In this document: positions 1 through 5,890 of the stretch, one piece after another
Position numbering within the stretch: position 1 is the first letter of the stretch
How the letters are laid out: each line of letters begins with the position of its first letter
DNA from: an uncultured Peptococcaceae bacterium
Lineage (GTDB): Bacteria > Bacillota > Dehalobacteriia > UBA7702
DNA: 7,791 bases
Direction: 5' to 3'
NCBI GenBank assembly: GCA_937919295.1
Contig: CALFRX010000041.1
Location: 1-7,791, forward strand
Notes under the pieces: generated by a model
Told to the model about the DNA's origin: nothing
The model's database searches: none
The model's input: the letters and a program-made list of their open reading frames with translations, nothing else
Program-made: the position numbers and the translations under genes

Positions 1-8
1 TCACCGTA

Positions 9-79
9 TCAGCTTGGCGGGAAAGTGGCGAGGCCACTTTTTTGACAAGCTGAAAAGTTCGCCGAGGCGAACTTTTCAG
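9..79. repeat. Nested and overlapping palindromes / likely terminator cluster
   Basis: Three perfect inverted repeats are packed here. The outer arms TCAGCTTG (9-16) and CAAGCTGA (46-53) enclose an 8-bp hairpin AAAGTGGC-GAG-GCCACTTT (22-40). A second hairpin of 14 bp, CTGAAAAGTTCGCC (50-63) with its mirror at 66-79, follows. The second hairpin shares bases 50-53 with the outer arm of the first, so the two full structures exclude each other. Read on the plus strand, the 22-40 hairpin runs into six T (38-43), as in an intrinsic terminator. Read on the minus strand, the 50-79 hairpin lies 25 bases past the histidine kinase stop and has T-rich 3' stem bases, so it may end that operon. The likely role is a bidirectional terminator between convergent genes; an intergenic palindromic repeat family is the alternative. 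Confidence 0.6.
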
Positions 80-100
80 AAGTATTTTGCGATTGTCCCG

Positions 101-117
101 CTTCTTACGTTAAGAAG
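101..117. repeat. Short palindrome over the histidine kinase stop codon
   Basis: CTTCTTA-CGT-TAAGAAG is a perfect 7-bp inverted repeat with a 3-base loop. It spans the last codons and the TAA stop of the histidine kinase gene. No T-run follows on either strand, so it is not a terminator by itself. It could protect the 3' end of the mRNA or be chance. Confidence 0.4.
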
Positions 118-1088
118 GAATCCTCCCGGGAAAGATCGATCAGTATTGTAGTGCCGCGGCCCTCATCCGACTCGATTTTGATCGTATGGCGCAACTGATC
201 GAGGGTACGTTTAGCCAGATACAGGCCGAGGCCGGTGGATTTTTTATCCATTCTGCCATTGTAGCCGGTAAAGCCCTTTTCAAAAACGCGGGGCAGATCT
301 TCCCGGCTGATGCCGATGCCCGTGTCTTTCATGATCAGCGTCGTTTTGTCCTTCCTGTCCAGCCGGATGCTGCCTTGTTTCGTGTATTTCAAAGCATTGG
401 ATAAAAGCTGTTCAATGACGAATACGAGCCATTTTTCATCAGTCAGAACCACGATATCGAGGTCGCCCATTTCCAGCTTGATTTTATTATGAATGAACAT
501 CGGCGCGTATTTTTTTACCGCCTGTTTTACGATGTTTGCCAGTGTATATTGACCGATTTGCAGATCAGCGGAAAGATCGCCGATTCGTAGGTAGCCCAAA
601 ACCAGCTCGGTATAACGTTCAATTTTAAAAAGTTCCTGGGCCAGGCGGGCATTTTCCGCCGTGTCATGCTCCTGTAGAAGGACACTCATGGCGGCGATGG
701 GGGTTTTGATCTGGTGTACCCAAAGGGTATAAAAGTCGATCATCTCCGTTTTATCGGTGCTTGATGATGATATCGCGGCGCGGTAGGACGCGTCGAAAGA
801 AGTTAAAAGGCGTTGATAATCGGTTTCAATCAGGCTGTGGGCCTTGGGCAGCGTTTCCATACCGGCGGTAATGGCGTTTTCCAGGGCTGAAAGCGTTTTA
901 TGCTTTTTTACATAATGATAAAAATCCACGGCGAAAGCGATGCAAAGCGGTAGCAGCCAAAGCGCCGCGCCGTAAAAAACGGCGGCATGGGGTAGCGCCG
1001 ACAAGTAGAAAACTGTCGCAAAAAGCAGAAGAAACAGCAGCATCAGAACAATGATATAGCGTCTGTCTTTTAAATATCGGATCAGCAT
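105..1088 (-). CDS. Intramembrane-sensing sensor histidine kinase, BceS/GraS type
   Basis: A membrane histidine kinase that should phosphorylate the response regulator encoded just before it. Two hydrophobic segments (about residues 11-31 and 36-56) are joined by only a few residues, so there is no extracellular sensor domain; this is the intramembrane-sensing layout of BceS/GraS kinases. The H-box is WVHQIKTP with His125; the N-box is around Asn231 (EQLLSNALKYT); DTGIGI (255-260) is the G1 box, FEKGF (269-273) the F-box and GLGLYLAKR (286-294) the G2 box. The 327-residue length fits the family. The start ATG follows the regulator stop after one base and has only a weak Shine-Dalgarno, which suggests translational coupling. 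In this family the signal (often a cell-wall-active peptide) usually comes through a partner ABC transporter, which is not seen here. Function by family is sure; the stimulus is unknown. Confidence 0.93.
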   Translation of the reverse strand: MLIRYLKDRRYIIVLMLLFLLLFATVFYLSALPHAAVFYGAALWLLPLCIAFAVDFYHYVKKHKTLSALENAITAGMETLPKAHSLIETDYQRLLTSFDASYRAAISSSSTDKTEMIDFYTLWVHQIKTPIAAMSVLLQEHDTAENARLAQELFKIERYTELVLGYLRIGDLSADLQIGQYTLANIVKQAVKKYAPMFIHNKIKLEMGDLDIVVLTDEKWLVFVIEQLLSNALKYTKQGSIRLDRKDKTTLIMKDTGIGISREDLPRVFEKGFTGYNGRMDKKSTGLGLYLAKRTLDQLRHTIKIESDEGRGTTILIDLSREDSFLT

Positions 1089-1089
1089 G

Positions 1090-1761
1090 TCACTGCACCA
1101 TATAGCCGAGACCTTTTTTGGTAACGATAAAGTTGAAAAGGCCCAAGGCTTCCAGTTTTTTCCTAAGTCTAGTCATGTTAACGGTCAGGGTGTTGTCGTC
1201 GATGAATTGGTCGTTATCCCATAAACGCATCATCATGGCGTCTCTGGAGACGATCTTACCGCTGTTTTCCAATAGCAGCTGAAGTATTTTAAACTCGTTT
1301 TTGCTCAGCTCCAATTTTTGTTCGTGATAAGTCAAAGTCGTATCGCCTAGATTTAGGATCAAGCCGTTATGTTCCATTAGACTTGCGTTACCGCTGAAAT
1401 CATAGGTACGGCGGATCATAGCGTTGACCTTTGCGCAGAGTACATTCAAATTAAAGGGCTTGGCGATAAAATCGTCGGCTCCCATATTCATGGCCATCAC
1501 GATATTCATATTATCGTTTGCCGAAGAGAGAAAGATGATCGGCACTTTGGAAAGCTTACGCATCTCCGCGCACCAATGATAGCCGTTCATAAAGGGCAGA
1601 GAGATATCAAGGAGTACCAAATGGGGATTGAAATTGGCGAACTCGGATAGAACCTCTTTGAATTCCGTCAAATATTTCGTTTCATAATCCCACTTTATGA
1701 GAGTTTTGGCAACGCTTTCCGCGATGGTCGGGTCATCTTCGACAATGAGTACCTTATACAT
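1090..1761 (-). CDS. OmpR-family response regulator, BceR type
   Basis: A 223-residue DNA-binding response regulator and the partner of the kinase that follows it. The N-terminal receiver domain (about 1-118) has the acidic pair Asp9/Asp10, the phospho-acceptor Asp52 (LLDISLP), Ser79/Ser80 (FLSSAND) and Lys101 (AKPF). The C-terminal winged-helix domain (about 125-223) shows the OmpR/PhoB pattern, with the recognition-helix stretch DDNTLTVNMTRLRKKL. The ATG at 1761 is chosen because AAGGTG lies five bases upstream and the protein then opens with MYKVLIVEDD as in relatives. An in-frame TTG at 1791 would add ten unlikely residues and has no good ribosome site. Targets are probably resistance or envelope-stress genes by family analogy, but nothing in the window shows them. 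Confidence 0.93.
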   Translation of the reverse strand: MYKVLIVEDDPTIAESVAKTLIKWDYETKYLTEFKEVLSEFANFNPHLVLLDISLPFMNGYHWCAEMRKLSKVPIIFLSSANDNMNIVMAMNMGADDFIAKPFNLNVLCAKVNAMIRRTYDFSGNASLMEHNGLILNLGDTTLTYHEQKLELSKNEFKILQLLLENSGKIVSRDAMMMRLWDNDQFIDDNTLTVNMTRLRKKLEALGLFNFIVTKKGLGYMVQ

Positions 1762-1766
1762 GGTTT

Positions 1767-1772
1767 CACCTT
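1767..1772 (-). promoter_or_regulatory. Ribosome binding site fixing the response regulator start
   Basis: AAGGTG on the minus strand, five bases before the ATG at 1761. It supports that start over the in-frame TTG at 1791. Confidence 0.6.
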
Positions 1773-1819
1773 GCTTTAGCGATGATTTCAAAATATGTTT
1801 GCTGTTTTTATTAATTTAC

Positions 1820-1849
1820 ATCATATCATAAAAGTGAGGAGCCACGCAA
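1820..1849 (-). promoter_or_regulatory. Possible promoter of the two-component operon
   Basis: On the minus strand TTGCGT (1844-1849) and TATGAT (1820-1825) lie 18 bases apart, upstream of the response regulator. The -10 matches the consensus at five of six positions, the -35 at only about three. The -35 lies inside the symporter terminator, which would be compact but is not unusual. A second overlapping TATGAT sits at 1825-1830. Confidence 0.35.
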
Positions 1850-1863
1850 TACGTGACTCCTCA
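1828..1863 (-). terminator. Intrinsic terminator after the symporter gene
   Basis: On the minus strand a 12-bp stem with one G-U pair (arms 1852-1863 and 1835-1846, loop of five bases) is followed after one C by TTTTAT. It lies 22 bases after the symporter stop codon and separates that gene from the two-component operon. Confidence 0.85.
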
Positions 1864-1885
1864 TTCACATCTTTATGGGAAGGGT

Positions 1886-3424
1886 TCAATCTTCGATGGC
1901 GGTTTTTACCGATACGGTTACTTTTTCTTCATAGGCCGAAAAGGCTTCATCTACGATGTCTTTTTTCGGGGGTTTGCTGATGGCGCTGATCAGGGGTACG
2001 GCAACAAGGCCGACGATCATGGTGCAAGCGCCGCAGTTGATCGGCGATTGGAGCAGCAACGGGAAGTGAGGGCGGAAGAAGAGGTTCGCTGTCATCAGCA
2101 CAACACTGAAGATAAAACAGAACCAGATCGCGATTTTGCTCGTTCTTTTCAGATAGAGGCCATAGAGGAAGGGCGCGAGGAAGGCCCCGGCCAGCGTTCC
2201 CCAGGAAATACCCATCAGCTGGGCGATGAACGTGATATTTGATTTATATTGGATGATGGCGATCACCACGGAAATACCGATAAAGACCACGATTAGAAAA
2301 CGCATGGTAATCAACTGGCTGCTTTCCTTCATTCCTTTGATGATGTTCTCTTTTAAAAAGTCCAGGGTCAATGTGGAACTGGAAGCCAGCACCAGAGCGG
2401 AAAGGGTGGACATGGAGGCCGAGAGAACAAGGACGATGACCACGCCGATGATGATATCGGGCAAATTCGCCAACATGGTGGGAATGATGGCGTCAAAACC
2501 GATGTTTGCAACGACTTCCGGTGTGGAGAAAAGACGTCCGAAACCGCCTAAAAAATAGCAGCCGCCGGCAATGACCAAGGCGAAAACGGTGGAAATGATG
2601 GTGCCTTTGGCAATGGCTTTTTCGCTTTTAATGGCATAAAATTTCTGCACCATTTGGGGCAGTCCCCAAGTGCCCAGAGAGGTGAGGATGATGACGCCGA
2701 GAAGATTCAAGGGGTCGGGGCCGAAAAACGAGGCGAAAACGCCCGGCTGTGTCGAGGCCACAGGGTCGTTTACTACCGCCAGACCGTTGACGGCACTGAT
2801 AAAGCCGCCTTTTCCGTGGAGTACGGCGGCAATCACGGCAACGATGCCGAAGAGCATGATGATCCCTTGGATAAAATCGTTCATCGCCGTCGCCATATAG
2901 CCGCCGGCGATCACGTAGATGCCGGTGAGCACCGCCATGACGATGACGCAGACGGCGTAATCAACGCCGAAGGCCATTTCAAAAAGGCGGGACAAACCAT
3001 TGTAGAGAGAGGCAGTATACGGAATGAGAAAAACAAAAATAATAACGGAGGCGACGAGTTTTAGGGCGTTGCTGTCATAGCGTTTGCCGAAAAAGTCCGG
3101 CATGGTGGCACTTTCCAGGCGGTGGGTCATAACCCTGGTTCTTCTGCCTAAGATAACCCAGGCCAAAAGGGAGCCGAGGAGGGCGTTGCCGATGCCGATC
3201 CAAGTGGAGGCAATGCCGTATTTCCAGCCGAACTGACCGGCATAGCCCACAAAGATCACGGCGGAAAAATAAGAGGTGCCGTAAGCAAACGCCGTCAGCC
3301 AGGGACCGACGGAGCGTCCGCCGAGGACAAACCCGTTCACATCGGTGGCGTGTTTGCGGCAGTATAGACCAACGGCGATCATAACGGTAAAAAATGCAAG
3401 CAGAATGATAAGTTTTATTGCCAT
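1886..3424 (-). CDS. Sodium:solute symporter (SSS family) under tyrosine T-box control
   Basis: A 512-residue polytopic membrane protein of the solute:sodium symporter family, which uses the Na+ gradient for uptake. Around thirteen hydrophobic segments are seen from residue 4 to about 482. Family marks are FVLGGRSVGPWLTAFA near 32-47, GGYMATAMNDFIQG at 174-187 (the classic SSS signature region) and the Ser/Thr-rich SASMSTLSALVLASSS at 335-350, where the Na2-site hydroxyls of this fold lie. The tail (about 483-512) is hydrophilic. The ATG at 3424 is chosen because AGAAGG lies six bases upstream; extending to 3511 would translate the T-box antiterminator. The gene stands alone between its T-box and a terminator. 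The substrate cannot be read from the sequence. Tyrosine control suggests tyrosine or an aryl acid; the known phenylacetate permease PaaL belongs to the same family. Proline- or pantothenate-type transport is less likely given the regulation. Confidence 0.9.
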   Translation of the reverse strand: MAIKLIILLAFFTVMIAVGLYCRKHATDVNGFVLGGRSVGPWLTAFAYGTSYFSAVIFVGYAGQFGWKYGIASTWIGIGNALLGSLLAWVILGRRTRVMTHRLESATMPDFFGKRYDSNALKLVASVIIFVFLIPYTASLYNGLSRLFEMAFGVDYAVCVIVMAVLTGIYVIAGGYMATAMNDFIQGIIMLFGIVAVIAAVLHGKGGFISAVNGLAVVNDPVASTQPGVFASFFGPDPLNLLGVIILTSLGTWGLPQMVQKFYAIKSEKAIAKGTIISTVFALVIAGGCYFLGGFGRLFSTPEVVANIGFDAIIPTMLANLPDIIIGVVIVLVLSASMSTLSALVLASSSTLTLDFLKENIIKGMKESSQLITMRFLIVVFIGISVVIAIIQYKSNITFIAQLMGISWGTLAGAFLAPFLYGLYLKRTSKIAIWFCFIFSVVLMTANLFFRPHFPLLLQSPINCGACTMIVGLVAVPLISAISKPPKKDIVDEAFSAYEEKVTVSVKTAIED

Positions 3425-3430
3425 GGAAAA

Positions 3431-3436
3431 CCTTCT
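3431..3436 (-). promoter_or_regulatory. Ribosome binding site fixing the symporter start
   Basis: AGAAGG on the minus strand, six bases before the ATG at 3424. It lies downstream of the T-box terminator and rules out the longer reading frame that begins in the leader. Confidence 0.75.
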
Positions 3437-3453
3437 TTCCGAGGACAAGGCAT

Positions 3454-3488
3454 ATAAAAACCGTCCTCTAAATTTTTTTAGAGGACGG
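3454..3488 (-). terminator. T-box terminator of the symporter leader
   Basis: On the minus strand a perfect 12-bp hairpin (CCGTCCTCTAAA, four A, mirror arm) covers 3488 to 3461 and runs into five T (3460-3456). Its 5' arm contains the CCGTCCTC segment that would otherwise pair with GAGG of the T-box element, so it is the terminator half of the T-box switch. Confidence 0.9.
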
Positions 3489-3727
3489 ATTGTTCCGCGG
3501 TACCACCTCATATTATTGCCTCCTCACAGAGGCAATCTCTCATCGAGTACGTCTCAATACTCTATCACGATAACGGGTGAACCCGTTGCAGCCTACTCGT
3601 TTCCTTTCGGTGCACAGCTTCGGGGAATGTATTCAATCACGGTTTCGTTTATTGCCTCGCAGCAAGCGGCAACTCTCTGAAAACTCCGCCGTGTTTACTT
3701 TTTTCCCGTCATGGCCTTTCGGTTATG
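3454..3727 (-). promoter_or_regulatory. T-box riboswitch, tRNA-Tyr specific, upstream of the symporter
   Basis: A full T-box leader read on the minus strand. Stem I begins with CGGGAA (3708-3703), which pairs with TTCCCCG (3627-3621, one bulged C). The specifier loop has the loop-E halves AGTA (3699-3696) and GAA (3634-3632), followed directly by the specifier TAC (3631-3629), a tyrosine codon, and then A. The distal part holds CAGAGAGTTGCC (about 3679-3668) and its GGCAA partner. The stem II region and the CAACGGG/CCCGTT hairpin follow, then the T-box element AGGTGGTACCGCGG (3508-3495), which pairs with uncharged tRNA in the antiterminator, then the terminator. Uncharged tRNA-Tyr should allow transcription of the symporter. 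The T-box identity is near certain; the Tyr reading rests on loop alignment by eye. Confidence 0.93.
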
Positions 3728-3733
3728 GCTGAA

Positions 3734-3763
3734 ATTTTAACACTTCCGCCATGTTATTGTCAA
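3734..3763 (-). promoter_or_regulatory. Promoter of the symporter T-box transcript
   Basis: On the minus strand a perfect -35 TTGACA (3763-3758) and TAAAAT (3739-3734) are 18 bases apart (or TTAAAA at 17). Transcription should start near 3727, just before Stem I. The promoter begins 33 bases after the stop codon of the ACT-domain gene. Confidence 0.85.
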
Positions 3764-3796
3764 TACATTTTTGAAAATATCTTACAGAAAAACTTT

Positions 3797-4225
3797 TTAT
3801 TCGCCAAAAATCTCTTCGCCGTAAAGCAGGATTCCGTTTTTTGTCAATATCTCCGCCGTAAACTCAATGTCCGCGGTATTTATAATCACACAGGCATTTT
3901 CTTTGGATTTGCTGATAAAGGCGTAGAGGTATTCGAGGCTGATTCCGTTTTGGCTCAATATCTTTGTCACTTTGGTAAGGCCGCCGGGAATATCCTCCAG
4001 CCCCACGGCGAGAACGCGGCAGGCGGAGACGGTGAAACCTTCCTTCTCCAGCAATTCTTTGCATTTTTCCGGCTGGTCGACAATGAAACGGAGAATACCG
4101 AAATTCGGTGTATCGGCCATGTTGACGGCGACAATATTGATGCCGTGCTCCGCCAAAAAGGAGATGGCCTCGGCAATGGCGCCGGTTTTATTTTCTATTA
4201 GGACGGATACTTGTTTGATGGTCAT
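3797..4225 (-). CDS. Tandem ACT-domain protein, partner of the aryl-CoA ligase
   Basis: A 142-residue protein made of two ACT domains (about residues 3-66 and 70-140) and no catalytic domain. The first opens MTIKQVSVLIENKTGAIAEA with the typical N-K-x-G-x-I turn, then HGINIVAVNMADT. The second has VGLEDIPGGLTKVTKIL and GISLEYLYAFIS. ACT domains bind amino acids, commonly at domain interfaces. Stand-alone double-ACT proteins are often found next to phenylacetate-CoA ligase genes in anaerobes, as here. Its ribosome site AAGGAG overlaps the ligase stop codon, so the two are translated from one mRNA under the Tyr T-box upstream of the ligase. A role as an aromatic amino acid sensor that tunes the ligase is likely but is inference; the ligand is not shown by the sequence. 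Confidence 0.88.
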   Translation of the reverse strand: MTIKQVSVLIENKTGAIAEAISFLAEHGINIVAVNMADTPNFGILRFIVDQPEKCKELLEKEGFTVSACRVLAVGLEDIPGGLTKVTKILSQNGISLEYLYAFISKSKENACVIINTADIEFTAEILTKNGILLYGEEIFGE

Positions 4226-4236
4226 AAAATCACTCC

Positions 4237-5541
4237 TTATTGCTGATTTTCGTTTCTTAAATCGATGATGCGTTTGGCTTTGCCCTCAAAGCGGGTGATG
4301 GTGCGGGGCGGCACCAAGCTGATCTTGCATTCCAGACCCAGCACGGATTTTAAGGCGCCGTGAATTCTATTTTGGAGGGCGTCCAGTTCCCCGTAACGCT
4401 CCAATAAGTTCGCGTCAATCAGTTCCACCTGGACTTCGAGGGTATCCATGAAGTTCTTTTTCCGCAGGATCAACTGATAGTGGGGGCCGATATGGGGCAT
4501 GGTAAAGAGCACGCTTTCGATTTGGGAGGGAAAAACGTTGACGCCCTTGATGATCATCATATCGTCGGTTCTCCCCATTACTTTGGTCATTCGCGCCTGG
4601 GTTCTGCCGCATTTACACGGTTCGTAGGTGAGGCGCGCCAAATCTTTGGTACGGTAGCGGAAAATAGGGAAGGCTTCTTTGGCCAACGGCGTGATTACCA
4701 GTTCGCCGGTTTCCCCTTCGGGGAGCACTTCGCCGCTGTCGGGATCAATGACCTCGCAGAGATAATAATCTTCGTTGATGTGGAGACCGTCCCGTTCCAG
4801 GCATTCCCCGGAAACGCCGGGGCCGCCCAACTCCGTCAGTCCGTAATTATCGGTGACGATGATGCCGATATTCTTTTCAATCTGTGTACGCATTTCCGGG
4901 GTGCAGACTTCCGAGCCGAAAAGGCCGACCCTTAGCTTCAAGCGGTCGGAAACGCCTTTGTCCTTTGCCATTTCACTGAGGTAAACGCCGTAGGAAGGGG
5001 TGGCGATCAGCACCGAGGTTTTGAAGTCTTCCATGATCATCAGCTGTTTTTCACTGTTGCCGCTGGAAATGGGTACGACCATACAGCCGACTTTCTGCAA
5101 ACCGTAGTGGAGGCCGAAAGCGCCGGTAAAGAGGCCGTAACCAAAGGATATCTGGGCAATGTCTTCCTTGGTGACGCCGCTGGCCGTGATAACCCGCGCC
5201 ACGCAGTCGCTCCAGACTTCAAGATCGTTATGGGTATAGGCGCCGATAATGGGTTTTCCCGTTGTACCGGAAGAGGCATGGACTTCAACGATATCTTTCA
5301 GGGAAGAAGCAAAGAGACCGTAGGGATAGTTGTCGCGAAGGTCCGCTTTTGAGGTGATCGGCAGTTTGGCGACGTCGCTAAGGTTTTTGATATGAGACGG
5401 TTTGACGCCAACTTTGTCCATGATCTTACGGTAGTGAGGAACCCGGTCGTAGCAGCGGTTAATCGTCCATTGTAAGCGTCTTAACTGTAGTTCTTCGGTT
5501 TCCTTTCGCGTCATTGTCTCTTTGTCTTTTTGGTAAAACAT
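4237..5541 (-). CDS. paaK: Phenylacetate-CoA ligase family (aryl-CoA ligase)
   Basis: An adenylate-forming enzyme of 434 residues, the usual PaaK length, that should join an aryl acid (phenylacetate, 4-hydroxyphenylacetate or indoleacetate) to CoA with ATP, giving AMP and PPi, in the cytoplasm. The ATP-binding loop is SSGTTGKP (90-97); the adenine/aryl pocket motif is YGLTELGGPG (233-242); YRTKDLARL carries Asp300; the hinge region is GRTDDMMIIKGVN (323-335); the catalytic lysine is probably Lys421 in FEGKAKRI. CKCGR (309-313) is a conserved Cys pair of the family. The ATG at 5541 is preceded four bases earlier by GAGGAG; a second Met at residue 10 has a poorer site. The gene heads an operon with the ACT protein and is led by a Tyr T-box. 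The exact aryl acid is not determined. PaaK is usually degradative, but control by tyrosine starvation argues for a biosynthetic or salvage role. Confidence 0.92.
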   Translation of the reverse strand: MFYQKDKETMTRKETEELQLRRLQWTINRCYDRVPHYRKIMDKVGVKPSHIKNLSDVAKLPITSKADLRDNYPYGLFASSLKDIVEVHASSGTTGKPIIGAYTHNDLEVWSDCVARVITASGVTKEDIAQISFGYGLFTGAFGLHYGLQKVGCMVVPISSGNSEKQLMIMEDFKTSVLIATPSYGVYLSEMAKDKGVSDRLKLRVGLFGSEVCTPEMRTQIEKNIGIIVTDNYGLTELGGPGVSGECLERDGLHINEDYYLCEVIDPDSGEVLPEGETGELVITPLAKEAFPIFRYRTKDLARLTYEPCKCGRTQARMTKVMGRTDDMMIIKGVNVFPSQIESVLFTMPHIGPHYQLILRKKNFMDTLEVQVELIDANLLERYGELDALQNRIHGALKSVLGLECKISLVPPRTITRFEGKAKRIIDLRNENQQ

Positions 5542-5572
5542 GATGCTCCTCGTCTTTCAAAAATTTGGATAT

Positions 5573-5607
5573 AAAAGAGCCGTCCTCTAAAAAATCAGAG
5601 GACGGCT
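5573..5607 (-). terminator. T-box terminator of the ligase leader
   Basis: On the minus strand an 11-bp perfect stem (AGCCGTCCTCT, 5607-5597, with its mirror arm 5588-5578) and an eight-base loop is followed by CTTTTAT. The CCGTCCTC segment in its 5' arm is the part that competes for the antiterminator. It should also stop readthrough from the aldo/keto reductase gene, which has no terminator of its own. Confidence 0.9.
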
Positions 5608-5847
5608 AATAAACCGCGGTACCACCTCATGTTACTGCACCCTCACGGATGCAATCACTTTTCAAGTACGGCATACATGTACTCTTTCACGTTAACGGGT
5701 GAACCCGTTGCAGCCTACTCGTTGCCTTTCGGTGCACAGCTAAAGGACTGTATTCGACGACGGTTGTGTTATTGCCTCGCAGCGGCCGGCAACTCTCTGA
5801 AAACGTCCCGGGTTTACTTTTTTCCTTATCACAGCTTTTATTGATGA
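5573..5847 (-). promoter_or_regulatory. T-box riboswitch, tRNA-Tyr specific, upstream of paaK
   Basis: A second complete T-box on the minus strand. AAGGA near the 5' end pairs with TCCTT (5747-5743); the loop-E half AGTA is at 5819-5816; GAA (5755-5753) is followed by the specifier TAC (5752-5750), tyrosine, then A. CAGAGAGTTGCC (5799-5788) and CTGCGAGGCAA form the distal Stem I. The stem II and pseudoknot region is almost identical to the symporter leader. The T-box element AGGTGGTACCGCGG lies at 5627-5614, followed by the terminator. Uncharged tRNA-Tyr should turn on paaK and the ACT gene. Confidence 0.93.
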
Positions 5848-5853
5848 TACATC

Positions 5854-5883
5854 ATTTTATCATTAGAAAGAAGTTATTGTCAA
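5854..5883 (-). promoter_or_regulatory. Promoter of the paaK T-box transcript
   Basis: On the minus strand TTGACA (5883-5878) and TAAAAT (5859-5854) are 18 bases apart. The same -35, the same following AATAAC and the same spacing occur in the symporter promoter. The -35 starts only seven bases after the aldo/keto reductase stop codon. Confidence 0.85.
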
Positions 5884-5890
5884 TAGCTGC

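Noticed and set aside
1762..1791. Longer response regulator from a TTG at 1791
   Set aside because: No good ribosome site, and the extra ten residues precede the canonical receiver start MYKVLIVEDD.
1853..3064. Several plus-strand open frames of 76-136 codons opposite the symporter gene
   Set aside because: They are antisense to a well-supported gene, have low-complexity charged composition and no ribosome sites or family resemblance.
3425..3511. Upstream extension of the symporter reading frame by 29 residues (starting MRWYRGTIRPLKK)
   Set aside because: It is translation of the T-box element and terminator; the ATG at 3424 has a proper ribosome site and gives the normal SSS N-terminus.
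3764..3796. AT-rich partial palindrome after the ACT gene as a terminator
   Set aside because: The stem is short, mismatched and almost only A-T pairs, with no GC-rich stem plus T-run.
4480..5352. Plus-strand open frames opposite paaK
   Set aside because: Antisense shadows of a gene with all its family motifs intact.
3345..5844. The two similar leader blocks as copies of a mobile element or CRISPR-like repeat
   Set aside because: The shared sequence is explained in full by T-box architecture; there are no terminal repeats, target duplications, transposase or regular spacers.
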